A stretch of DNA of 64,000 bases, from contig JAWVEY010000019.1 in assembly GCA_033856515.1 (NCBI GenBank), positions 1-64,000 on the forward strand, written 5' to 3'. Positions 7,324 through 16,167 of this stretch are shown in pieces. Within the stretch, counting starts at the first letter, position 1, and each line of letters opens with the position of its first letter. The notes beneath the pieces are model-generated. The model had not been told where the DNA came from. It made no database searches and saw only the letters and a program-made list of their open reading frames with translations. The DNA comes from JALZKA01 sp033856515 (GTDB taxonomy: Bacteria; Actinomycetota; Thermoleophilia; Solirubrobacterales; 70-9). The position numbers were made by a program, and so were the translations under genes.

Positions 7324-8177
7324 TAGCCGTATCCCAGCTGCGGGCGCTCGTCACGCCGCGCCGTAAACAGTTTGATCGCGAGCAGCCCGAACAGAAAGCC
7401 GCCGACATGCGCGAGGTAGGCCACGCTGTCGCCGGGCACGTCACCCACGCCGAGCTGCCCCAGCGCAGGCAGGAACTGAAGTAGCGCCCAGACGCCCAGG
7501 AGGACCATCGCCGGAATCTCGATCAGGGTCACTACGAAGATGATGATGACGAGCGTCAGCACCCGGGCCTTGGGATAGAGCAGGATGTACGCACCGAGGA
7601 CGCCTGCCACGGCCCCGGACGCGCCGATCGTTGGGACGGTCGATGACGGGTCGATCGCCGACTGCGAGTAGACCGCCACCGCACCCGCGAGCAGATAGAA
7701 AAAGGCGAAGCGGAGTCTTCCCATTGCGGCCTCGACGTTGTTGCCGAACACCCAGAGGAACAGCATGTTCCCGATGATGTGAAGCCAGCCGCCGTGCATG
7801 AACATCGAGGTCAGGATCGTCGCCCACCAAGGCGGGCCCTCCAGGTCGACGACCTTGACGCCGGGCTCTTTCTCGGCCTCGCGCCGGTCCGCACTGTCAT
7901 CGCATACAACCGGCTCGACTCCGGGGAGGCTGGTCCCCTGGGGAGCAGTCACGATGCCGCAGTTCGTGCCGGGATGGATCAGCCGGTAGGGAATCGCTCC
8001 CAGTTCGAACACGGCCTCGTCGGCCGCCGACAGCCCGCGGATATGCGGCGACCTGCTGGAGTTCGGAACATCGTCGAGCGTGAGCTGCCAGATGAAGACG
8101 GCGATGTTGATCGCGATGAAGAGCATCGTGATCAGCGGGAGCCGGCCCGTCGGGATGTTGTCCTTGAGCGGCAGCAC
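7323..8177 (-). CDS. Rhomboid-family intramembrane serine protease
   Basis: Cleaves membrane-spanning segments inside the lipid bilayer. The 284-residue protein has a first membrane helix at about 14-33, a loop with two Cys (73, 92), then the rhomboid core: HGGWLHIIGN (H133, N137), the nucleophile motif GASG (S188), and the catalytic histidine in AHVGGFLFG (H257). All catalytic residues are intact. The long loop of roughly 80 residues between helix 1 and the core is larger than in GlpG and contains a disulfide-capable cysteine pair, unusual but compatible with an extracytoplasmic domain. It lies downstream of lipA with a 26-base gap and is coupled to a tiny membrane protein. Substrates are unknown. 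Confidence 0.9.
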   Translation of the reverse strand: MLPLKDNIPTGRLPLITMLFIAINIAVFIWQLTLDDVPNSSRSPHIRGLSAADEAVFELGAIPYRLIHPGTNCGIVTAPQGTSLPGVEPVVCDDSADRREAEKEPGVKVVDLEGPPWWATILTSMFMHGGWLHIIGNMLFLWVFGNNVEAAMGRLRFAFFYLLAGAVAVYSQSAIDPSSTVPTIGASGAVAGVLGAYILLYPKARVLTLVIIIFVVTLIEIPAMVLLGVWALLQFLPALGQLGVGDVPGDSVAYLAHVGGFLFGLLAIKLFTARRDERPQLGYG

Positions 8178-8203
8178 GGCCGCCCGAAACCTAGGGGGAG
8201 CGC

Positions 8204-9175
8204 TTAGGCCGCTTGCGCCGTTGCCGCCTTCGCGGCCGCCTCGTCTGCGTGGTACGAGCTGCGGACCAGGGGGCCTGACGCGACCGCGTCGAAGCCCATC
8301 GCGTACGCCGCATCCTCGAGTGCCTTGAACTCGTCGGGGTGCCAGTAGCGATCGATCGGCAGGTGATTCTCAGTCGGGCGCAGGTACTGGCCGACGGTGA
8401 GGATCTGCACCTCGTGGTCGCGCAGGATCTGGAACGTCTCGACCATCTCGTCGAAGGTCTCGCCCAGGCCGACCATCAGGCCCGATTTGGTGACGATGTC
8501 GTCGCCTCCCATCTCCTTCGCCATTCGCAGAACGCGTGCCGATCGGAGGAACTCCGAGCCGCGGCGCGCCTTCGGGTAGAGCCGGGGCACCGTCTCGACG
8601 TTGTGGTTGAAAACGTCGGGGCGCTCGTGGATCACCTTGGCAAGCGGCATCTCCTGCCCGCGGAAGTCCGGAGTGAGGATCTCGACCTTGCAGCCCGGTG
8701 CCATCTGGCGGATCGAGCGGATCACGCCGACGAAGGCCGAAGCGCCGTAGTCGGGCAAATCGTCACGATCGACCGAGGTGATGACCGCGTGGACCAGGCC
8801 CATCTTCTTCACCTGGTTCGCGACCCGCGCCGGCTCAAGCGGGTCGTTCCAAGTGGGCACTCCCGTCTGGACGTTGCAGAAACCGCAGCGGCGCGTGCAG
8901 ACGTCGCCCAGGATCATGAACGTCGCGGTGCCGCGCTCCCAGCACTCGCCCACGTTGGGGCACGCCGCTTCCTCGCAGACGGTGTGGAGGTTGTCCTCCT
9001 CGATCGCCGACTTGAGCTTGCGGTAGGTCGGTCCGCCTGGAGCCGGCACCTTCAGCCACGGTGGCTTGCGCCCGCGGAACGGCATGCCGCCCTCCTGCGC
9101 CTTGCCGCCCGGCTTCGCGCGCGAGCGCGTCACGTGGATGCGGTCTGCGGCCTCGGTGGGCGGTTTCACACTCAC
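8204..9175 (-). CDS. lipA: Lipoyl synthase (radical SAM)
   Basis: Inserts two sulfur atoms into protein-bound octanoyl groups to form lipoate. The 323-residue product has the auxiliary-cluster cysteines CEEAACPNVGEC and the radical-SAM cluster CTRRCGFC, then the GVPTWNDPLEP and VDRDDLPDYGA segments of the family. The start is GTG 9175; an internal Met30 would also leave a complete enzyme. It works after LipB (12026-12817), and its client is the E2 subunit of the branched-chain complex at 13902-15176. It heads a minus-strand run with the rhomboid and small membrane protein genes. Confidence 0.95.
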   Translation of the reverse strand: MSVKPPTEAADRIHVTRSRAKPGGKAQEGGMPFRGRKPPWLKVPAPGGPTYRKLKSAIEEDNLHTVCEEAACPNVGECWERGTATFMILGDVCTRRCGFCNVQTGVPTWNDPLEPARVANQVKKMGLVHAVITSVDRDDLPDYGASAFVGVIRSIRQMAPGCKVEILTPDFRGQEMPLAKVIHERPDVFNHNVETVPRLYPKARRGSEFLRSARVLRMAKEMGGDDIVTKSGLMVGLGETFDEMVETFQILRDHEVQILTVGQYLRPTENHLPIDRYWHPDEFKALEDAAYAMGFDAVASGPLVRSSYHADEAAAKAATAQAA

Positions 9176-9213
9176 GATTCTACGCCCGGGCCAAGGATGT
9201 GAGTGAATCGTTA

Positions 9214-9226
9214 GGTACCTGGCACC
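9214..9226. repeat. Short palindromic repeat GGTACCTGGCACC
   Basis: A 13-base near-palindrome with a one-base centre, touching the stop codon of the acyltransferase gene (stop at 9227-9229). It differs by one base from the GGTGCC-N-GGCACC unit at 17535-17559. I read it as a dispersed REP-like element at gene ends. Confidence 0.5.
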
Positions 9227-9997
9227 TCATCGTTTGCTCATCTTCTGCCACCACGGTCTCTGTGCCTGCTTGCGGCGCCTTCTCACCGCGACGCCCGCGC
9301 CGATGCCCGCCGCGGCCAAGCCTGCGGCGATCAGGCCGGGGTGGGCGCGAAGGCGGGAGAACTCGCCCGAGACTTTTGGCCACAACTCGTCGTCGAGAAG
9401 CTCGGCGGCCGCCTCGGGCGTCGCGGGCACCTCTTCCACGGGTACGGGCTCGCCGAACGCGACCCGCACCGTGCGGGGGCGCGGGACCGGGCCGGCGAAG
9501 AGCTTCTCGGTGCCCGTGATCGCGGCGGGGATCAGCGGCGCGCCGGTCTCGAGCGCCAGGCGCACCGCGCCGCGCTTCGGCGTGCCGAGCTCGTCCGGGT
9601 CGCGGATGCGAGTCCCTTCGGGGAAGAGCGAGAGCAGCTCGCCCTGTTCGAGGATGATCCGCGCCGTCTCGAGGGCCTCGGCATCGGACTGGCCACGCAG
9701 CACCGGGAACGCGCCGAGCCTCACGAGAAGCTTTCCCTTCCGGCCCTCGAAGAGCTCGGACTTGCCCATGAACCTCAGCGGGCGCTTGGTCGCGGCGGCG
9801 AGGAAGAAGGAGTCGAAGAAGCTCTTGTGGTTGGGAGTGATGATCGCGGCGCCTTCGGTGGGGACGTGCTCCTCGCCCTCGATCCGAAGTCCCCACCAGA
9901 TGCGCATGAACGGCACGGCCACCGTTCGGACCATCCGGTAGCGGACGGGCGAGACCCCCTCCTCCCGGGCCATCCGTTGAGCTTCGGCGTGGTTCAC
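9227..9997 (-). CDS. plsC: 1-acyl-glycerol-3-phosphate acyltransferase family protein
   Basis: Transfers a fatty acyl group to lysophosphatidate or a similar acceptor at the inner face of the membrane. The 256-residue protein carries the HxxxxD catalytic motif in NHKSFFD (H57, D62), the acceptor-binding FPEGTR (125-130) and a final hydrophobic segment with a basic end (RRRRKQ) that would anchor it. Arrangement and length fit PlsC-type enzymes; the exact acceptor is uncertain because actinobacteria carry several paralogues. It is transcribed with the carotenoid oxygenase gene, 15 bases upstream. Confidence 0.88.
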   Translation of the reverse strand: MNHAEAQRMAREEGVSPVRYRMVRTVAVPFMRIWWGLRIEGEEHVPTEGAAIITPNHKSFFDSFFLAAATKRPLRFMGKSELFEGRKGKLLVRLGAFPVLRGQSDAEALETARIILEQGELLSLFPEGTRIRDPDELGTPKRGAVRLALETGAPLIPAAITGTEKLFAGPVPRPRTVRVAFGEPVPVEEVPATPEAAAELLDDELWPKVSGEFSRLRAHPGLIAAGLAAAGIGAGVAVRRRRKQAQRPWWQKMSKR

Positions 9998-10012
9998 ACT
10001 TCCCGGAGGATG

Positions 10013-11446
10013 TCAGTTTCGCGGAAATTGCCCCGAGCCTTGCCGGAAGTGGCCGTGAATACCGAAGGGGATGTGGTGGGGGACCTCCGCCCGCGCCAGC
10101 TCCTCCATCTCGGCCGCATCGAGGACCAGTAGGAACGAACGGCCCGCAGCGGCATCCAGAACTACCGAGAGCAGAATCCCATCGTCCTCGGCGATCGCAC
10201 CCGGACGGCTGACGAAGATCGGCTCGCCCGGGTGACACCCCGGTTCGCTCCACTGACAGACGCTCCGCTCCTTCACGTCCAAGCGCGCCAGCGCGTCGCC
10301 GAATGCCTCGTCCTGAGTGCGGCTGATTCCCCACGCCACCCCGTAAGGCTTGGTGTTGAACCGGTCGTTGATCCGGGGCAGCTCGAGCTCGGCGTCCGCC
10401 AGCACCTCGTAGCCGGCCTCGCCGCCGCCGAGCGGCAGGCGGTAGCGCCGCGGCCGTGGCTGATCGACGCCGCCTCCGGCACGCAGTTTGCCCAGGTAGA
10501 GGTCGTCGATCAGCCGGGCGTCGCGGTACGCGCAGAGATCAACGACGAGATCGTCACCCTCCTCGAAGGCGTTGATGTGGTGGAAGAGGAAGATCGGCTC
10601 ACCCGACCACCGCTGTGCGACCTTCCCCGTCCGGCGGTCGAAGGCGACGAACTCGGTGTCCTTGCCGGAGTTCCAGCGGTAGTTCTCGATGAACGGCTTA
10701 CTGCTCATCGCCAGGCTCATCGGCTGCACCCGCAGGGGCCCGAGGACCAGGATCACGAACCGTTCCGTCAACCCGAAGCTGTGGAGGTAGGCGGGCTGCA
10801 TGTCCCGGAGCGACCCGATCGTCCGGTCCGCACCGTTCCGGATATACAGCCGGTAGCTCGAAACCGGCCCCAGGTGAACCGCGAAGTTGATCATCTCACC
10901 AGTGACCGGATCGAACTGGGGGTGTGCCGTGGGCAGGTGCCCGGGTGGGTGGCGGTCGTGGCCCAGCGTCTCCAGAGTGTCCGGGTCGAAAACGACGCCG
11001 AGGGGCGTCTCGCTCATGGCGACGAAGCGCTCGTCGATCTCAGCGATGCTGATGAACGCGTTGTCGCTCATCTCCGACTCGACAAAAAGGCTGGCGATCC
11101 GGTTGAACATCGTCCGGCACGGATCGCTCGCGAACTCGCGGTAACCGATTCGCCCCTCATTCGAGGCCTCGAATGCCTTTGTGCGGAGGAAGCGGTTGGA
11201 GTAGGAAACGCGCCCTTCCCGAATCCCGAACCGGTGGAGCATCGCGAGACCGTCGAACCAGTGGTTGACGCTCTTTTCGCCGGCCTCGAACCGCGCGGGG
11301 CCGTTCCGAAGCAGAGCACCGTCGAGCCACTCGGGCATCTCTCCCCGCACCGGAATCTCGTGAAGCGACACCTCGTCTTCAAGCGATGTGGTGCCAAGGA
11401 CCCGCGCCGAGGTGGCGGGGTCGGGCATGATCTTGTGGTTCAGCAT
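10013..11446 (-). CDS. Carotenoid (apocarotenoid) cleavage oxygenase
   Basis: An iron(II) dioxygenase that splits a conjugated double bond of carotenoids or stilbene-like compounds. The 477-residue protein follows the seven-bladed propeller family: WFDGLAMLHRF near the start, then histidine-bearing segments TAHPQFDP, YLHSFG, FLFHHINAFEEG and, near the C-terminus, PFGIHGHFR, supplying the four iron-ligand histidines. Start ATG 11446. It is divergent from a PadR-family regulator, with a palindrome between them, so ligand-controlled expression is likely. It could make retinal-like compounds, but no carotenoid synthesis gene or opsin lies in the window. Confidence 0.88.
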   Translation of the reverse strand: MLNHKIMPDPATSARVLGTTSLEDEVSLHEIPVRGEMPEWLDGALLRNGPARFEAGEKSVNHWFDGLAMLHRFGIREGRVSYSNRFLRTKAFEASNEGRIGYREFASDPCRTMFNRIASLFVESEMSDNAFISIAEIDERFVAMSETPLGVVFDPDTLETLGHDRHPPGHLPTAHPQFDPVTGEMINFAVHLGPVSSYRLYIRNGADRTIGSLRDMQPAYLHSFGLTERFVILVLGPLRVQPMSLAMSSKPFIENYRWNSGKDTEFVAFDRRTGKVAQRWSGEPIFLFHHINAFEEGDDLVVDLCAYRDARLIDDLYLGKLRAGGGVDQPRPRRYRLPLGGGEAGYEVLADAELELPRINDRFNTKPYGVAWGISRTQDEAFGDALARLDVKERSVCQWSEPGCHPGEPIFVSRPGAIAEDDGILLSVVLDAAAGRSFLLVLDAAEMEELARAEVPHHIPFGIHGHFRQGSGQFPRN

Positions 11447-11462
11447 AGTAACCTCTCAAGTA

Positions 11463-11483
11463 GACCGTCTGAATAGGACGGTC
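11463..11483. promoter_or_regulatory. Inverted repeat between the carotenoid oxygenase and padR
   Basis: GACCGTC-N7-GACGGTC, a perfect 7-base inverted repeat in the 62-base divergent gap. It overlaps where both promoters must lie; a TATACG hexamer at 11490-11495 could be the -10 box of the regulator gene. Most likely the binding site of the adjacent PadR protein, although the sequence also resembles TetR operators. Confidence 0.55.
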
Positions 11484-11508
11484 GCATTTATACGACATCT
11501 CACCACGT

Positions 11509-12015
11509 TTGTCAAGCATTCGCCTCACACCCACCTCGTACCTCGTTCTAGGCCTCATCCGGCTCGGCGAAGCGACGCCCTACCAGCTGAAGCAGCAGCT
11601 CGCGATGGGCCTGGGCGACCTATGGTCCGTGCCTCACGCGCAGGTCTACCGCGAGCCGGAGCGCCTGGCAGGAGCCGGGCTCCTGAGCGAGACCGTCGAG
11701 GAAGCGGGGCGCCGGCGCAGGGTCTTCCGGCTGACAGCGGCGGGGGAGAAGGCTCTGGCGGAGTGGCTCACCGACCCCACCACGGAGTTCACGGAGCTTC
11801 GCGATGCCGGCCTTCTCAAACTGTTTCTTGGCGCCGATCCACAGGCGCTTGCAGAAGGCCAACTCGCCCTACACCAAGCCCAGCTCGCCCGCTTCGAGGA
11901 GATGCGAGCGAGCGGAGGGGATGCGCCCAGCGGCCCGATGCTGGCCCTCGAGGCCGGGATCGGCCACGAGCGCGAGTGGGTCCGCTTCTGGAAGCGGCTT
12001 TCGCGCGAGGGCTAG
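11509..12015 (+). CDS. PadR-family transcriptional regulator
   Basis: A 168-residue regulator with the PadR winged helix: LTPTSYLVLGLI, then ATPYQLKQQ, the wing GRRRRVFRLTAAGEKAL near 60-77, and a helical C-terminal dimerisation half. PadR proteins usually repress a neighbouring gene and release DNA on binding an aromatic or hydrophobic compound. The start is TTG 11509 with no clear ribosome site ahead, so leaderless translation is possible. The divergent carotenoid oxygenase is the obvious target. Confidence 0.82.
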   Translation: MSSIRLTPTSYLVLGLIRLGEATPYQLKQQLAMGLGDLWSVPHAQVYREPERLAGAGLLSETVEEAGRRRRVFRLTAAGEKALAEWLTDPTTEFTELRDAGLLKLFLGADPQALAEGQLALHQAQLARFEEMRASGGDAPSGPMLALEAGIGHEREWVRFWKRLSREG

Positions 12016-12025
12016 CCAGGACCGC

Positions 12026-12817
12026 CTAGGCCGTGGCGCCCTGGAGCTCGGCCTCCGTCACCTCGACCGGGTGGCGGCCGAGTGCCTCGGCCAGCCGGTC
12101 CCTGAGGGCGACGGCGAATGCGTCCATGTCCTGCTCGGCCCCCAACTCGCGCCCCACGGACGTCATGCGCACATGGTCGATCGCGCAGGGGACGATCCAC
12201 TCGAACGGCTGCAGGTCGTTGTTGACGTTCACGGCCAGGCCGTGCGTCGTGATCCCGCCGCTCACATGGATGCCGATCGAACCGATCTTCCGCGCCTCGC
12301 CACCCGGCAGTCCGGCGGCGCCGACCGGCGTTCTCTGCGGTCCGACCTCGCCCGGCTCGATGGGCGGCTCGCCCGCCGTCCACACCCCCGTGAGGCCCTC
12401 GAAGACCTGCGCCGGAATCTCAAAGTCGCCGAGCGCGCCGATCATGGCCTGCTCGAGGGCTCGCACGTACGCGAGGACATCGCCGTCCAACGCGCTGATG
12501 TCGAAGATGGGATAGGCGACGAGCTGCCCTGGGCCGTGGTAGGTGACCTGCCCGCCCCGATCCGTCTCGGCGATCTCGACGCCCTGCATGCGGTACCAGT
12601 CCTCGCCCATGGGCAGATGCCCGGACTCGGAGCGCCTGCCCTTCGTATAGACGGGCCAGTGCTCGAGGAAGAGCGCGACATCAGGAATCTCGCCGGTGCG
12701 GCGCGCGGTCGCGAGGCGCTCCTGCAATGCCAGGCCTTCGGCGTACGGGAGCGTGCCCGCCTTGACGATCCAGAGCTCCGGAAGCACGGTCTTGGCGCCT
12801 TTGTCTTCGGAGGCCAT
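12026..12817 (-). CDS. lipB: Octanoyl-[ACP]:protein N-octanoyltransferase
   Basis: Moves octanoate from acyl carrier protein to the lipoyl domain lysine, the first step of lipoate synthesis. The 263-residue protein has the TYHGPGQLVAYPI segment, the catalytic lysine in RKIGSIGIHV and the acyl-accepting cysteine in PCAIDHVRM. An insertion near residues 150-185 (about EPPIEPGEVGPQ) precedes the lysine motif. It follows the leucine-dehydrogenase-like gene by 20 bases and so closes the branched-chain complex operon, whose E2 subunit it would modify; lipA completes the reaction. Confidence 0.93.
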   Translation of the reverse strand: MASEDKGAKTVLPELWIVKAGTLPYAEGLALQERLATARRTGEIPDVALFLEHWPVYTKGRRSESGHLPMGEDWYRMQGVEIAETDRGGQVTYHGPGQLVAYPIFDISALDGDVLAYVRALEQAMIGALGDFEIPAQVFEGLTGVWTAGEPPIEPGEVGPQRTPVGAAGLPGGEARKIGSIGIHVSGGITTHGLAVNVNNDLQPFEWIVPCAIDHVRMTSVGRELGAEQDMDAFAVALRDRLAEALGRHPVEVTEAELQGATA

Positions 12818-12837
12818 GACGCCAGTCTTGCACTACG

Positions 12838-13905
12838 TCAGAGGACGTCGAGTCGCTCGCGAGCCAGGTCGCGAGCCGCGTCAAGCGGCGTCATGCCTTC
12901 GCGTTCGGCTCGAGCCAGGATCTGTGCCGTCGTGGTCTCGATCGCGAGCGCGAGCTCCATCGCGCGCTCCTCACTGAACGAGTGGAGCTCGCGATAGACG
13001 TTGATGATTCCGCCCGCGTTCGCGATGAAGTCGGGCGCGTAGACGATGCCGCGATCAGCAAGCGTTGTCGCCAGCGCCTCGTCAGCGAGCTGATTGTTGG
13101 CTGCGCCGCAGATGATCCGGCACCCCAGCGCCTCGACGTTTCCGTGGTTGATCGCGCCGCCGACCGCGCAGGGGGCGAGGATGTCGCACTCCGTCTCGAC
13201 CGCCGACTCGGAGTCAATCCACTGAGCGCCGAGCGTCTCCGCCACGGCGCGCTTGTCGGAGTCGATGTCCGAGACGGCGAGGATCGCGCCGGCGTCGGCC
13301 AGCCCGCGCGCGAGCTTCTCTCCGACGTGGCCCAGGCCGGCGATCACAACGTGCCGTCCTTCCAGGGACGAGGTGCCGAAGGCAAACAGCGCCGCAGCCC
13401 GCATCGCGGCATGGACACCGGCCGCGGTGAACGGGCTCGGGTCGCCAGCGCCTCCGCGCTCGGCAGGGAGGCCAGTCACGTGCGGAGTGCGCGAGGCGAT
13501 CACGACCATGTCGTCCGGCGTGGTGCCGACGTCCTCGGCGGTGATGTAGCGACCGTCGAGCGAGTCGACCAGGTCGCTGAAGTCGAGGAGCAGCGCCTCG
13601 CGCTCGGCGCCAGTCGGCGGCTCGGTCGAAGGCGCGCAGATCACGCCCTTGCCTCCGCCCAGGTCTAGACCCGCGGCGGCGGCCTTGAACGTCATCCCGC
13701 GCGCAAGGCGAAGGGCGTCGGAGACCCCATCCTCGTCGCGCAGGTAGCACCAGAGGCGCGCGCCACCCAGGGCCGGGCCGAGGGTGGTCGAGTGGATGGC
13801 GACCGCCATTGTCGCCCCGCTCCGCTCACCTGTCTGGACCACCAACTCCTCGTGGTCGTGGCCGGTCGGAACCGCCGAGCGAACAGGTGCCGCAACGGGC
13901 TTCAT
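12838..13905 (-). CDS. Leucine dehydrogenase-type amino acid dehydrogenase
   Basis: Predicted NAD-dependent deamination of leucine, valine or isoleucine to 2-oxoacids, the substrates of the adjacent dehydrogenase complex. The 355-residue protein has TFKAAAAGLDLGGGKGVI with both active-site lysines, the TAEDVGTT segment with the catalytic Asp, PSPFTAAGVHAAM, and the nucleotide-binding GLGHVGEKLA. Length matches leucine dehydrogenases, shorter than glutamate dehydrogenase. ATG overlaps the E2 stop by ATGA coupling. Phenylalanine dehydrogenase is a close alternative, but the operon favours branched-chain substrates. Confidence 0.88.
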   Translation of the reverse strand: MKPVAAPVRSAVPTGHDHEELVVQTGERSGATMAVAIHSTTLGPALGGARLWCYLRDEDGVSDALRLARGMTFKAAAAGLDLGGGKGVICAPSTEPPTGAEREALLLDFSDLVDSLDGRYITAEDVGTTPDDMVVIASRTPHVTGLPAERGGAGDPSPFTAAGVHAAMRAAALFAFGTSSLEGRHVVIAGLGHVGEKLARGLADAGAILAVSDIDSDKRAVAETLGAQWIDSESAVETECDILAPCAVGGAINHGNVEALGCRIICGAANNQLADEALATTLADRGIVYAPDFIANAGGIINVYRELHSFSEERAMELALAIETTTAQILARAEREGMTPLDAARDLARERLDVL

Positions 13906-15176
13906 GCGATCCCCTCCTCGAGTCGAGCCTTGACCGAGCCGAGGAACCGTGCCGCCTCCGCTCCATCAAGGGCGCGATGGTCCCATGACATCGGCAGGAA
14001 TCCCATCGGGCGGATCGCGATCGAGTCGCCGGTATCGGACTCCAGGACCACCGGGCGCTTCACGATCGCCTCGAGATCGAGGATCGCGACCTGCGGCTGG
14101 TTGATGATCGGCGTCGCCAGCACCGCGCCGAACTGTCCGGGATTGGTGATCGTGAACGTGCCGCCCTGCACCTCGTCCGGCGCGAGCTTTCCGTCGCGAG
14201 CGCGGCCCGCGACGTCGGCGATCGCGGCCGCGATGCCCTCGAGCGAGAGCCGCTGGGCCTTCGGGATGACCGGCACGATCAGGCCCGCGTCCAGCGAGAC
14301 AGCGATGCCCAGGTTCACATCCGGGTGGCGGATGATGTCGTCATCGTCCACCGAGGCGTTGAGCGCCGGGAACTCCTCGAGCGACTCCACCACGGCGCGC
14401 GCCACGAACGCCAGGTAGGTCAGCGGCACGCCCTTCTCGGCAAAGGTCGGCTTGAGTTCAGCGCGTCGCGACGCGACGGCCGAGAAGTCGACCTCGACGA
14501 TCGTCGTGCAGTGGGCGGCGGTCTGGACCGAGCGCACCATGTGCTCGGCGATCGCCTTTCGCATCGGGCTCATCGGCTCGCGAGACCCCTGCCCGCCATC
14601 TGCGGCCGGAGCGGGCGAGTCGGGCACGTACGGCGACTCGGTGTGGAGCGGGCGCGACGGCTTCTCTTCAGCCGACTCGAGGTGCGCGATCAGATCCTTC
14701 TTGCGGATCCGCCCGCCGATCCCGTGCCCCTCGACGGCCGACAGATCGACCTGGTGCTCATCAGCCATCCGGCGGACGACCGGTGACACAAACGCTGATC
14801 GGTCGCACTCGTCGGCGGAAGGGGAAGGGGAGGGACTTCCGTCCAGCCGGTTGGCCCGAAGGGTTTTAGGAGGGACGGGAGTCCCTCCCTCTTCCACACC
14901 AGCGTCTCCGGGAGTCCCAGTGTCGATCTCGGCGATGGGCTGGCCGACAGGAACGGTCTCCCCGGGCTCGGCCAGGATGCGAGCAAGGACGCCGGTCGCC
15001 GGGCAGGGGATCTCGACATCCACCTTGTCGGTCGTGACGTCGCAGATCGTCTCGTCGGCCTCGACCGGATCGCCGACGGCCTTATGCCACTCGAGGATCG
15101 TCCCCTCGGAGACGGAGATGCCCATCTGCGGCATCGAGACGGCGATCGTCTGCGTGTCAGTAGCTGAGGAGCTCAC
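13902..15176 (-). CDS. bkdC: Branched-chain 2-oxoacid dehydrogenase E2 (dihydrolipoyl acyltransferase)
   Basis: Core of the complex: accepts the acyl group from E1 on its lipoyl arm and passes it to CoA. The 424 residues hold a lipoyl domain (about 8-84, lysine K51 in TTDKVD), a linker rich in Pro and Ser, the E1/E3-binding domain at about 128-167 (VSPVVRRMADEH...GRIRKKDL), and a catalytic domain ending in SWDHRALDG (H400, D404). Complete and apparently active. The start is GTG 15176, overlapping the E1beta end by 20 bases. Pyruvate is a possible alternative substrate, but the leucine-dehydrogenase-like neighbour favours branched-chain 2-oxoacids. Confidence 0.92.
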   Translation of the reverse strand: MSSSATDTQTIAVSMPQMGISVSEGTILEWHKAVGDPVEADETICDVTTDKVDVEIPCPATGVLARILAEPGETVPVGQPIAEIDTGTPGDAGVEEGGTPVPPKTLRANRLDGSPSPSPSADECDRSAFVSPVVRRMADEHQVDLSAVEGHGIGGRIRKKDLIAHLESAEEKPSRPLHTESPYVPDSPAPAADGGQGSREPMSPMRKAIAEHMVRSVQTAAHCTTIVEVDFSAVASRRAELKPTFAEKGVPLTYLAFVARAVVESLEEFPALNASVDDDDIIRHPDVNLGIAVSLDAGLIVPVIPKAQRLSLEGIAAAIADVAGRARDGKLAPDEVQGGTFTITNPGQFGAVLATPIINQPQVAILDLEAIVKRPVVLESDTGDSIAIRPMGFLPMSWDHRALDGAEAARFLGSVKARLEEGIA

Positions 15177-16167
15177 GAAGAGCCTCCTTCATGTCGTCGA
15201 GCTGGGGCAGGACGGCCTGTTCGAGCGGCGGGCTGAACGGGATCGGAACGTCCGGCGCGGTCAGCCTCCGCACGGGCGCATCGAGCTGCTCGAAGGCGTG
15301 CTCAGTGACGAGGGCGGCGACCTCGGCGCCCACCCCGCACGATCTGGTCGCCTCGTGGGCGACGAGCACCTTGCCGGTCTTGCGCGCCGTCGTCAGGACC
15401 GCCTTGGTGTCGAGCGGGCAGAGCGTCCTCAAGTCGAGTACTTCGACGTCCTCGTCCAACTCCTCCGCCGCGTCGAGCGCAAGGTGGACGCTCGAGCCGT
15501 AGGCGATGACGCTTACCTCGCCGCCCTCCCGCGCAACCCGCGCCTCGCCGATTGGAACTGAATACTCACCCTCCGGAACCTCGCCGCGGACGGTGCGATA
15601 GAGGCCCTTGTGCTCGAGGAAGCAGACCGGGTTCGAGTCGCGGATAGCGCTGGTGAGGAGGCCCTTGGCGTCGGCGGCCGTCGCCGGCGCGACCACCTTC
15701 AGGCCGGGCGCCTGGAGCAGCCATGCCTCAGGGTTCTGGGAGTGGAAGGGGCCGCCCGAGAAGCCGCCGCCCGAGGGCAGCCGGACCACCATGGGCACCG
15801 CGACGCCCTGGCGGAAATGGAGCTTTGCGGCCACGTTCACGAGCTGGTCGAAGCCGCAGGCGATGAAATCTGCGAACTGCATCTCGCAGACTGGGCGCAG
15901 GCCCTCGGCCGCCGCGCCGACTGCCGCGCCGATGATCGCGTTCTCCGCCAGTGGCGCGTCGATGACGCGCGAGGCCCCGAACTCCTCGATGAACCCGTCG
16001 GTGACCTTGAACGCGCCACCGAAGGCGCCGATGTCCTGGCCGAGGCAGATCACCGTTTCGTCCCGGCGCATCTCCTCCCGCAGAGCATCGGAGATGGCCT
16101 CCAGGTACGTGATCTCGCCGCGGACCTCGGGCGCCTCAGGAGCCGTCGTCGTTTCGGCGGCGCTCAT
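15157..16167 (-). CDS. bkdB: 2-oxoacid dehydrogenase E1 component, beta subunit
   Basis: Pairs with the alpha subunit to decarboxylate the 2-oxoacid on thiamine diphosphate. From ATG 16167 it has 336 residues: the N-terminal YLEAISDALREEMRRD, the LGQDIGAFGGAFKVTDGF segment, the conserved NVAAKLHFRQG and PSGGGFSGGPFHSQ, and a C-terminal transketolase-like domain ending in VRRLTAPDVPIPFSPPLE. The ATG overlaps the alpha-subunit stop (ATGA), which makes this start much better than the upstream in-frame one at 16227. Confidence 0.92.
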   Translation of the reverse strand: MSAAETTTAPEAPEVRGEITYLEAISDALREEMRRDETVICLGQDIGAFGGAFKVTDGFIEEFGASRVIDAPLAENAIIGAAVGAAAEGLRPVCEMQFADFIACGFDQLVNVAAKLHFRQGVAVPMVVRLPSGGGFSGGPFHSQNPEAWLLQAPGLKVVAPATAADAKGLLTSAIRDSNPVCFLEHKGLYRTVRGEVPEGEYSVPIGEARVAREGGEVSVIAYGSSVHLALDAAEELDEDVEVLDLRTLCPLDTKAVLTTARKTGKVLVAHEATRSCGVGAEVAALVTEHAFEQLDAPVRRLTAPDVPIPFSPPLEQAVLPQLDDMKEALRELLSY

